This document shows positions 57,937 to 64,000 of a stretch of DNA of 64,000 nt, piece after piece. This DNA is from Corynebacterium sp. ACRPH. GTDB lineage: Bacteria; Actinomycetota; Actinomycetes; Mycobacteriales; Mycobacteriaceae. The notes below the pieces were generated by a model. That model was not told where the DNA came from. It saw nothing but the letters and a program-made list of their open reading frames with translations, and did not search any database. Each line of letters opens with the position of its first letter. Positions within the stretch are counted from its first letter, which is position 1. The stretch covers positions 56,220 through 120,219 of the forward strand of contig NZ_JAKRND010000008.1 of assembly GCF_022347285.1 (NCBI RefSeq). Reading direction: 5' to 3'. The translations under genes and the position numbers were made by a program.

Positions 57937-60102
57937 ATGGCTGTAATAGATCTAGACATCACAGGCATGACCTGCGCCTCCTGCGCGAACCGCATCGAAA
58001 AGAAGCTGAACAAGCAGGAGGGCGTGACCGCCACCGTCAACTACGCCACCGAGAAGGCGCACATAGAAACGGGGGAGGGCGCGGCCGCCAACGCGGACGC
58101 CTACATCGCCATCGTGGAGAAGCTCGGCTACGGCGGCAGCGTGCCTGCGCCGGAGAAGCCCGCCGGCGACGACCCCGCCGCCAAGGAGCTGCGCGGTCTG
58201 AAGCGCCGCCTGGTGGTTGCCATCGCGTTGGCCACCCCGGTGATCCTCCTGGCGATGATCCCGCCGCTGCAGTTCGACTACTGGCAGTGGATCAGCTTCG
58301 CCCTGGCCACCCCGGTGATTCTGTGGGCGGGCTGGCCTTTCCACAAGGCCACGTGGGTGAACCTGAAGCACGGTGCGGCGACGATGGATACCCTCATCAC
58401 CGTCGGCACCTCGGCGGCCTATCTGTGGTCGCTGTATGCGCTGTTCTTCGGCCATGCGGGTGAGCCGGGCATGCGCCACGGCTGGTCCATCCTGAACCAC
58501 GCGGGCGACCCGATGGGGGACATCTACTTCGAGGTCGCCGCGGGCGTGGTGACGTTCGTGCTGGCGGGCCGGTACTTCGAGAAGCGCTCCAAGCAGCGCG
58601 CCGGGGATGCCATTCGCGCATTGACGGACATGGGCGCCAAGCAAGTCACCGTGCTGCGAGATGGCGGGGAAACGTTGCTCCCCATCGAGCAGCTGCAGAT
58701 CGGCGACCACTTCCTGGCCCGCCCGGGCGAGAAGATCGCCACGGATGGCCGCATCCTGGACGGCACGTCCGCCATCGATCAGTCCATGCTCACCGGCGAG
58801 TCCGTGCCCGTCGACGTCGGCCCCGGCGATGAGGTCACGGGAGCCACCATCAACACCTCCGGCCGCCTGGTCGTGGAGGCCACTCACGTGGGTGAGCAGA
58901 CGAAGCTCGCGCAGATGGCGAAGCTGATCGACGAGGCCCAGTCCGGCAAGGCCGACGTGCAGCGCCTGGCCGATAGGGTCTCCGGCATTTTCGTTCCGGT
59001 GGTCATCGTGATTGCGCTGATTACGCTGCTGTTCGCGGGCTTCAGCAATGCGGTCGCGGTGCTGATCATCGCGTGCCCCTGCGCCCTTGGTTTAGCGACG
59101 CCCACAGCCCTGCTTGTCGGCACGGGTCGCGGGGCCGAGCAGGGCATTCTGATCCGCGGACCCGAGGTTTTGGAGGGCGCGCACGCCATCACCACCGTGG
59201 TGATGGATAAGACCGGCACGGTGACGACGGGCACCATGCGGGTGGTCGACGTGCAACCGGCGGAGAGTGCCAGCGAAGGTGCACCGAGCGAAGGCAAGCT
59301 GAGTGGAGACGCATCGCGCGAGGATGTGCTGCGTGCCGCGGCGGCGGTGGAGGTGTACTCGGAGCATCCCATCGGCCGGGCCATTGCAGAGGCCGGCCGG
59401 GAGGAGTTCGGCGGCCTGCCGGAGGTTTCCGGCTTTAGGAACCTTCCTGGACACGGCGTGGAGGGAACCCTAGAGGGCCAGGTGATACGGGTTGGTCGTG
59501 GGGACGAGGGGGCGTCCACAAATAAGGCAACCACAGTCAGCGTGAGCGCGGATGGGCGGGCGATCGGCACCATCAGCGTGGCCGATACGGTGCGGCCCAC
59601 CAGTGCCGAGGCGGTGCGGAAGATGCACGAGATGGGTCTGAAGACCGTGCTGCTGACCGGCGATAATCAGCAGGTGGCGGACGCCGTGGCGCGCGAGGTG
59701 GGCATCGACGAGGTGATCGCCGGGGTGATGCCGGAGGACAAGGTGGCGCACATCCGCTCGCTGGAGAACGTGGCGATGGTCGGCGACGGTGTGAACGACG
59801 CGGCGGCGCTGGCGAGCGCGGACCTGGGAATCGCGATGGGTTCGGGCACGGACGCGGCGATCGAGGCTGCGGACATTACCGTGATGCGCGATGACCTGCT
59901 GGCGGTGGCGGATGCGCTGCGGCTGGCGCGCAAGACGCTACGGACGATCAAGATGAACCTGTTCTGGGCGTTTGCCTACAACGTGGCGGCGATCCCGTTG
60001 GCCGCATTCGGGCTGCTGAACCCGATGCTGGCCGGGGCGGCGATGGCGTTATCCAGCGTGTTTGTGGTGAGCAACAGCCTGCGGTTGAAAGGATTCAAAT
60101 AA
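57937..60102 (+). CDS. copA: Copper-translocating P1B-type ATPase
   Basis: 721 residues. One N-terminal heavy-metal domain (GMTCASC, residues 9-15), the intramembrane metal motif [13 protein letters not shown], phosphorylation site DKTGTVTTG, and hinge [23 protein letters not shown] marks a Cu(I) exporter. TATACT lies 6 nt upstream, inside the CsoR operator region. The stop overlaps the csoR start by 1 nt (TAATG), so the two form an autoregulated copper-resistance unit. A copy of the dispersed motif lies at 59511-59525, written as GCG TCC ACA AAT AAG. Confidence 0.95.
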   Translation: MAVIDLDITGMTCASCANRIEKKLNKQEGVTATVNYATEKAHIETGEGAAANADAYIAIVEKLGYGGSVPAPEKPAGDDPAAKELRGLKRRLVVAIALATPVILLAMIPPLQFDYWQWISFALATPVILWAGWPFHKATWVNLKHGAATMDTLITVGTSAAYLWSLYALFFGHAGEPGMRHGWSILNHAGDPMGDIYFEVAAGVVTFVLAGRYFEKRSKQRAGDAIRALTDMGAKQVTVLRDGGETLLPIEQLQIGDHFLARPGEKIATDGRILDGTSAIDQSMLTGESVPVDVGPGDEVTGATINTSGRLVVEATHVGEQTKLAQMAKLIDEAQSGKADVQRLADRVSGIFVPVVIVIALITLLFAGFSNAVAVLIIACPCALGLATPTALLVGTGRGAEQGILIRGPEVLEGAHAITTVVMDKTGTVTTGTMRVVDVQPAESASEGAPSEGKLSGDASREDVLRAAAAVEVYSEHPIGRAIAEAGREEFGGLPEVSGFRNLPGHGVEGTLEGQVIRVGRGDEGASTNKATTVSVSADGRAIGTISVADTVRPTSAEAVRKMHEMGLKTVLLTGDNQQVADAVAREVGIDEVIAGVMPEDKVAHIRSLENVAMVGDGVNDAAALASADLGIAMGSGTDAAIEAADITVMRDDLLAVADALRLARKTLRTIKMNLFWAFAYNVAAIPLAAFGLLNPMLAGAAMALSSVFVVSNSLRLKGFK

Positions 60103-60380
60103 TGCACGGGTACTTGAGTGATAAGGAGCGCTACCTGGCGCGGCTGAAGCGGATCGAGGGGCAGGTGCGCGGGCTGCAGCGGATGGTGGATGAGGAGCAG
60201 TATTGCATCGACATCCTCACGCAGGTCAGTGCGCTGCAGTCTGCGCTGAAGGGCGTGGCGCTGGGGCTGTTGGACGACCACATGAACCACTGCGTGCGGC
60301 ACGCCGCGGAGGCCGGGGGAGAGGAAGCCGAGGAAAAACTGGCGGAGGTATCCCAGGCCGTGAAGCGGCTGGTTCGGTAG
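60102..60380 (+). CDS. csoR: Copper-sensing repressor CsoR
   Basis: 92 residues, all-helical DUF156/CsoR family. Cu(I) ligands C35 (EQYCIDIL), H60 and C64 (DDHMNHC) match those of Mycobacterium tuberculosis CsoR. RYLARLKRIEGQVRGLQRMV is the DNA-contact face. Copper binding releases it from the operator upstream of copA. Translation starts within the copA stop codon. Confidence 0.95.
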   Translation: MHGYLSDKERYLARLKRIEGQVRGLQRMVDEEQYCIDILTQVSALQSALKGVALGLLDDHMNHCVRHAAEAGGEEAEEKLAEVSQAVKRLVR

Positions 60381-60432
60381 GTTGCTGGGCTGCGTGGCGC
60401 AGGGGTTAGGGAGGGCAGGGGTCAGGGCTGCG

Positions 60433-61071
60433 CTACAGGTGGTCGATGGCGTACTGGGCCTGCTCCGCGGTGAAACCGGAGTTTGTCTTCAGCATCTCGA
60501 GCAGCTCGTCCTCGGTCAGGGGAGAGCCTGTTTCGTTGAGCTTGCGCGCGCAGTTGAGGGCCTGCTGGTTCCAGTCGGGATCGAGCTTTTCGATGGCCGT
60601 GGTGATCTGATCGTCGGAGTAGCCCTGCAGCTGGAGGTTCTCCCGCAGACCCTTTTCGGAAAGGTTGAATTTGAGGGCGGTCATGGCGGCATCGTTGGCT
60701 TGCCGCTGGGTTTTGGGAGTGTCGGTTGGCTGGGCGATGGCCGTGCTCTCAGTGGATTCCATGGCGGTGCTGCCGGTGGCCTCGCTTTCGGGCTTTGAGT
60801 ATTGGTTGAGCTCGCTCTGGGGTGCGTTGGATGCCTTCGCGGGTGCGTTGGCCGGTGCCGTAGTCGAAGTGCTGGCTGGGTGCTGGTGCGCGGAGGCTGC
60901 GGCGGGCTGTGGGTTGATTCCGCGACCGTAGCCCTTGTTGTTGGCAACGAACCAAATCGCAGCGACGAGGATGCCGACCAGGACGATGGCGCCGATGAAG
61001 ATCAGTTCGAGGCGGCCGTTGATGGGGTCTTGGAGGGTGTCTTTCTGGGGAGCGCTGTCGGAGGAAGGCAT
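60433..61071 (-). CDS. Membrane-anchored protein with two Ltp-type repeats
   Basis: 212 residues. One helix (about 23-43, ELIFIGAIVLVGILVAAIWF), a low-complexity Ala/Ser/Thr/Pro linker, and two C-terminal repeats of the host-cell-surface lipoprotein (Ltp) type: ALKFNLSEKGLRENLQLQGY...AIEKL and DWNQQALNCARKLN...GFTAEQAQYAIDHL. The best-known relative, Ltp of a Streptococcus thermophilus phage, blocks DNA entry of other phages; many bacterial homologues have unknown roles. Unlike Ltp it has no lipobox. It lies near a CRISPR array, but that proximity may be incidental. Confidence 0.7.
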   Translation of the reverse strand: MPSSDSAPQKDTLQDPINGRLELIFIGAIVLVGILVAAIWFVANNKGYGRGINPQPAAASAHQHPASTSTTAPANAPAKASNAPQSELNQYSKPESEATGSTAMESTESTAIAQPTDTPKTQRQANDAAMTALKFNLSEKGLRENLQLQGYSDDQITTAIEKLDPDWNQQALNCARKLNETGSPLTEDELLEMLKTNSGFTAEQAQYAIDHL

Positions 61072-61212
61072 CTAACTAAAGTCCTGGTACTCGTTGCTGG
61101 GTACTTGCTGGGGCGTGCACGGCGCCTGTGTGGAAGGCGAAGGCACAAAGCCCGGCCGTAGTAGTAGATGCGGCAGGGAGGCATTTTGTTTCCGTGGGCG
61201 GGGTAGTTGAGG

Positions 61213-61767
61213 TTAGGAGTCTTCTGTTCGACGCCCGTTGGCAAAAACGCTCGCCAATGCGACCAAATCAAATCCAGCAATAATGCTTGCGCTGATTACG
61301 TATCCCAAAAAGGCTAAGTAGCCACAAAGGACTAGGACTGCGATTACTGCGGTGAGGCCGAAAATCTGGCCTCTTTTCGCAGCTTTGGCAGGCTCGATGT
61401 ACGGGGCGGTGCGAGTGAGCTCGTCGGCACGAGTCTGTGAGCGTATAGCCTCCACATATGCGGAGTACAGCTCAGGTGTTTCACTTCGCAGTTCGCTCAT
61501 CTTGTCAATGTCCGGCATGAGTAGCGGGACGTGCAGATGGTTTTCTTCTAGGTAGGCGGTTACCTGGGCTAGGAGAACGGGGTCGTTTCGGAGCTGCTCA
61601 GAGCTGATGCTCGTACCAATGCTGCGTTGAGTGAAGTCTTCGGCGCTGGAGGTGGCATTAGGCTTTGCATGCGGCGGTACGTCGCGGCGCCCTGTAGATC
61701 GAGGATGCTGCCCACTCCCGTCAGGAACGCCCGGCGTTTGCTGGGGTTCGTGGTCGTCATAGTTCAT
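61213..61767 (-). CDS. DUF2335-like small membrane protein
   Basis: About 184 residues. The soluble N-terminal half (SAEDFTQRSIGTSISSEQLR, DPVLLAQVTAYLEENHLHVP) is followed by AYVEAIRSQTRADE...KAAKRGQIFGL and two closely spaced helices (about 136-152 and 156-172), the layout of DUF2335 proteins. Function unknown. AAGGGTAAGG precedes the ATG at 61767; the longer frame to 61842 lacks support. Together with the Ltp-like gene it forms an AT-richer island next to the tRNA genes, a common site for integration. Confidence 0.6.
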   Translation of the reverse strand: MNYDDHEPQQTPGVPDGSGQHPRSTGRRDVPPHAKPNATSSAEDFTQRSIGTSISSEQLRNDPVLLAQVTAYLEENHLHVPLLMPDIDKMSELRSETPELYSAYVEAIRSQTRADELTRTAPYIEPAKAAKRGQIFGLTAVIAVLVLCGYLAFLGYVISASIIAGFDLVALASVFANGRRTEDS

Positions 61768-61926
61768 TACCTTACCCTTCTGAGCTCGCTTGGTGAATAC
61801 TTGTGGTGGTTGAGAACAGGTGTGAGTGTAAGGCAACGACAAGACAAGTCAGCGCATAATCGAGTATTAGTTCGATTGCGTGGCGAAGTTTTGAAGGTTA
61901 TAGCGCTTCCGCTCCAACGCGGCAAA
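61768..61926. other. Gene-free interval before the tRNA-Asn terminator
   Basis: No ORF or RNA was recognised here. AT-richer than average. Confidence 0.3.
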
Positions 61927-61959
61927 CCCCGATCTTCTGCGTAGTGCAGCCGATCGGGG
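61927..61959 (-). terminator. Terminator of tRNA-Asn
   Basis: CCCCGATC (61927-61934) pairs with GATCGGGG (61952-61959); the loop contains a smaller CTGC/GCAG stem. On the minus strand it is followed by a short T run (GGGGTTTG). Confidence 0.7.
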
Positions 61960-61970
61960 CTTGTAAGTTG

Positions 61971-62043
61971 CTCCCCCAACTGGGCTCGAACCAGTGACCT
62001 TTCGATTAACAGTCGAATGCTCTGCCAACTGAGCTATAGGGGA
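61971..62043 (-). tRNA. tRNA-Asn (GTT)
   Basis: A full cloverleaf on the minus strand. Acceptor TCCCCTA pairs with TGGGGGA; D-arm AGCTCAGTTGGCAGAGC; anticodon stem-loop CGACTGTTAATCG giving anticodon GTT; T-arm ACTGGTTCGAGCCCAGT. CCA is not encoded. Its T-arm shares 15 nt with CRISPR spacer 63055-63087. Confidence 0.96.
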
Positions 62044-62279
62044 TTAAGCTGTGTGGGCTTGGGGGGTTAATTCCCTTGCCCTGTGCAACGAGATCATACT
62101 CTATATGGCAATGATGCAAACAGACAAATCGGCTGTTCAGAGGCGCATTTCAGAGGGATCAATTGGGGTGCGGTAGGGATTGGATACATCGAAAGCGGGG
62201 TATATGAGTGCCCGCGCCGGGCGGTGTGGTTGAATCGTTTGTGAGCAAGCCGCTCAGTTGGAGTGGTTTGGCTTTGCTG
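62044..62279. other. Intergenic region between the two tRNA genes
   Basis: 236 bp, no plausible gene. It should hold the divergent promoters of both tRNAs. TTGAAT near 62230 is a possible -35 for the plus-strand tRNA. Confidence 0.35.
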
Positions 62280-62353
62280 GGGGCTATAGCTCAGTCGGTT
62301 AGAGCCGCGGACTCATAATCCGCTGGTCGCGGGTTCGAGCCCCGCTGGCCCCA
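62280..62353 (+). tRNA. tRNA with anticodon CAT (Met, or Ile2 if lysidine-modified)
   Basis: A full cloverleaf: acceptor GGGGCTA/TGGCCCC, D-arm AGCTCAGTCGGTTAGAGC, anticodon stem-loop CGGACTCATAATCCG (anticodon CAT), T-arm GCGGGTTCGAGCCCCGC, discriminator A. It lacks initiator features. Elongator Met and tRNA-Ile(CAT) cannot be separated with confidence by eye. Confidence 0.93.
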
Positions 62354-62403
62354 CAATGATCACATAAAAGGGCATGCCGGAAGGGTTGCCCTGTTCGCCG
62401 TCT

Positions 62404-62422
62404 GACAGGAATGCTTCCTGTC
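62404..62422 (+). terminator. Hairpin downstream of the CAT tRNA
   Basis: GACAGGAA (62404-62411), loop TGC, TTCCTGTC (62415-62422), followed by TGGCGTTTTCC. Probably ends the tRNA transcript. Confidence 0.6.
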
Positions 62423-62438
62423 TGGCGTTTTCCAGGTG

Positions 62439-62615
62439 ATGTCTAATGACGCCGTCACTCCAACAAATGTCGCCCTCAAAGCAGCAGGCAAGGTTCGCCG
62501 CGTCACGGTTCACATTCACGAGGGCGGCCACTTCGCCCCCTACGTGGAGCCGCTGTTCTCGGAGATTATTGAGGAGCAGCTGGCTTTTCTGCGAAAGGAA
62601 GTGCCGGTGGGGTAG
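62439..62615 (+). pseudogene. Possible C-terminal remnant of an alpha/beta hydrolase
   Basis: A 58-codon frame beginning MSNDAVTPTNVALKAAGK and ending QLAFLRKEVPVG. It contains HIHEGGHFAPYVEPLFSEII, a compact segment with a His in a GGHFAP context like the catalytic-His loop of alpha/beta hydrolases and lipases, right before a typical C-terminal helix. The N-terminal 80% of such an enzyme is missing, so it looks like the tail left after a deletion between the tRNA and the CRISPR array. It could also be an unrelated short gene. Confidence 0.35.
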
Positions 62616-62660
62616 GGGAAGCTGCACCTGGATCGCGGAACTAGCGGTTAACCGGGCTTG

Positions 62661-64000
62661 ACCATTTCCCCGCTGGCGCGGGGAGCACCAGGAACAAGCC
62701 TTCTTCCACTGGGACCTGGACGGCTCATCCCCGCTGGCGCGGGGAGCACGTACCCATTAGCCCGGTGGTGGGTTGTTCGTGGGGCTCATCCCCGCTGGCG
62801 CGGGGAGCACATCCCCTTGCTGGTCGGCGAATGGGTCGGCCTGGGCTCATCCCCGCTGGCGCGGGGAGCACCAGGAACAAGCCTTCTTCCACTGGGACCT
62901 GGACGGCTCATCCCCGCTGGCGCGGGGAGCACGTACCCATTAGCCCGGTGGTGGGTTGTTCGTGGGGCTCATCCCCGCTGGCGCGGGGAGCACATCCCCT
63001 TGCTGGTCGGCGAATGGGTCGGCCTGGGCTCATCCCCGCTGGCGCGGGGAGCACTAAATGGGGTGTGCCCAGCTGGTTCGAGCCCAGGGCTCATCCCCGC
63101 TGGCGCGGGGAGCACGCCTTGCGGTCTAGCTGCATGTTGAATACGACGGGCTCATCCCCGCTGGCGCGGGGAGCACATTCCTGCTCCGGTGTCGCGGTCT
63201 GTGGTGACGGGCTCATCCCCGCTGGCGCGGGGAGCACAGATTCGCGTGGGGGTGGGTGAGTCGTTGGATGGGCTCATCCCCGCTGGCGCGGGGAGCACTC
63301 TACGCAGACTGGGGTGCAGGTGGGTTGTCTGGGCTCATCCCCGCTGGCGCGGGGAGCACATGTTTTGGTTCCATGGTGACGGGGGTTATGAGGGCTCATC
63401 CCCGCTGGCGCGGGGAGCACGCGCCGACGCGCCACTCCCACACCCAATTATCCGGCTCATCCCCGCTGGCGCGGGGAGCACTTTCTTGGGTTGTGAGGTG
63501 GACTGTGTGGTTGGGGCTCATCCCCGCTGGCGCGGGGAGCACGGCTAGGTGGATTGTGACGTGGGCGCCGGGTTGGGCTCATCCCCGCTGGCGCGGGGAG
63601 CACGAAGAACTTGTCGGTGAGTTGGATGTAGCTGTGGGCTCATCCCCGCTGGCGCGGGGAGCACCTAGAGATCGCCACTGCCTACACCCCCGTAATCGGC
63701 TCATCCCCGCTGGCGCGGGGAGCACCGCTCGATGTACTCCGGCGACAGTTCTTGATCGGGCTCATCCCCGCTGGCGCGGGGAGCACGCAAGGGCTGGCCG
63801 GCACGTTCCGGCATGACGGGGCTCATCCCCGCTGGCGCGGGGAGCACCGCCTTTAGGGTCCCCAAACTCCGCCCGCCCACGGCTCATCCCCGCTGGCGCG
63901 GGGAGCACGCTGTGACCGCCGCCAAGGAGTCTGAAAAGTGGGGCTCATCCCCGCTGGCGCGGGGAGCACGGTTGTGCGGGTTTAGTGGCGGGGCGGAGTT
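62661..64000 (-). CRISPR. Type I-E-like CRISPR array, 22 repeats in window, open at the right edge
   Basis: A 28-bp repeat (plus strand starts GGCTCATCCCC and ends GCGCGGGGAGCAC) recurs with an exact 61-bp period from 62722 to 63942 (21 perfect copies) plus a degenerate copy at 62661-62688. Spacers are all 33 bp (or 32 if a 29-nt repeat is used). The reverse complement, GTGCTCCCCGCGCCAGCGGG..., is the usual type I-E orientation, so transcription should run on the minus strand with the leader right of 64,000. The degenerate repeat at the left end fits the old, leader-distal end. There are 21 full spacers and one partial. No cas gene is in the window. Confidence 0.98.
62689..63054 (-). repeat. 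Tandem duplication of a three-spacer block
   Basis: 62689-62871 (three spacers with their repeats, 183 bp) is repeated exactly as 62872-63054. It arises at the leader-distal end and must come from recombination between repeats, not from new acquisition. Confidence 0.98.

Noticed and set aside
61971..62043. Full CRISPR self-targeting of tRNA-Asn
   Set aside because: Only 15 of 33 spacer bases match; the rest of the spacer does not correspond to the locus, so efficient self-cleavage is unlikely.
62313..62627. 104-codon minus-strand ORF ending VGPAGLEPATSGL
   Set aside because: The C-terminal GPAGLEPATSGL is the translation of the CAT tRNA gene read on the wrong strand, a known false-ORF signature.
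62658..63816. Several plus-strand ORFs reading HPRWRGEH or SSPLARGA repeats
   Set aside because: These are translations of the CRISPR repeats; the 61-bp period rotates through the frames. Not proteins.
62661..64000. Cas genes in the window
   Set aside because: None present. The repeat orientation predicts the leader, and probably the cas operon, to the right of 64,000.

Overview
This is a 64-kb chromosomal segment from a GC-rich actinobacterium, almost certainly a Corynebacterium. The gene order rpsT-lepA-hemW-hrcA-dnaJ-rsmE-phoH-ybeY-CBS-era-recO-uppS-zur-glyS-dgt-dnaG is the familiar corynebacterial/mycobacterial housekeeping backbone. A mycothiol-dependent alcohol dehydrogenase, a 6C small RNA and many starts that look leaderless (a TANNNT box 6-8 nt before the start codon) also fit. 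The species cannot be named from the sequence alone.

Layout. 1-3.5 kb: the 5' end of a DraG-like ADP-ribosylglycohydrolase, rpsT, an orphan PemK/MazF-fold protein and lepA. 3.5-14.9 kb: envelope and transport genes (FUSC-type exporter, lipoprotein, bile-acid symporter family protein, metallophosphoesterase, a secreted beta-lactamase-fold protein, a Q/G/Y-repeat membrane protein, a BCCT osmolyte carrier), then hydroxybutyryl-CoA dehydrogenase and a CsbD-type stress protein. 15-26 kb: metabolism (class III aminotransferase, ABC exporter, C-S beta-lyase, carboxylesterase facing an M3 peptidase, MalQ). 26-42 kb: acyl-CoA synthetase followed by the long hemW-to-uppS run, ending in a ferritin-like/VIT1 metal transporter and convergent zur. 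42-55.6 kb: 6C RNA, glyS, phosphate transporter, a 128-bp element with long inverted repeats, a TPM-domain protein, YdcF, dgt, an RNase Sa-like secreted ribonuclease, a ChoD-like GMC oxidoreductase and dnaG. 55.6-61.8 kb: mycothiol/copper detoxification genes (mscR-like dehydrogenase, MBL hydrolase, copA-csoR) and two small accessory membrane proteins, one with Ltp-type repeats. 61.9-64 kb: tRNA-Asn, a CAT-anticodon tRNA, a short ORF that looks like a gene remnant, and a type I-E-like CRISPR array running off the right edge. Its repeats are oriented so that the leader, and probably the cas genes, lie beyond 64,000.

Most notable observations: (i) a dispersed motif, GGCGTC(A/C)NNA(A/G)(G/A)AA, found about 20 times on both strands, in several reading frames and in two intergenic regions, often carried by rare codons; (ii) a DnaG primase that has lost three of its four zinc ligands; (iii) a 25-bp divergent promoter whose two -10 boxes overlap, flanked by an 11-bp inverted repeat that covers both start codons; (iv) a tandem duplication of three spacers at the old end of the CRISPR array, and a spacer sharing 15 nt with the host tRNA-Asn T-arm; (v) a MITE-like 128-bp element. 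All motif counts were made by eye and have not been tested statistically.
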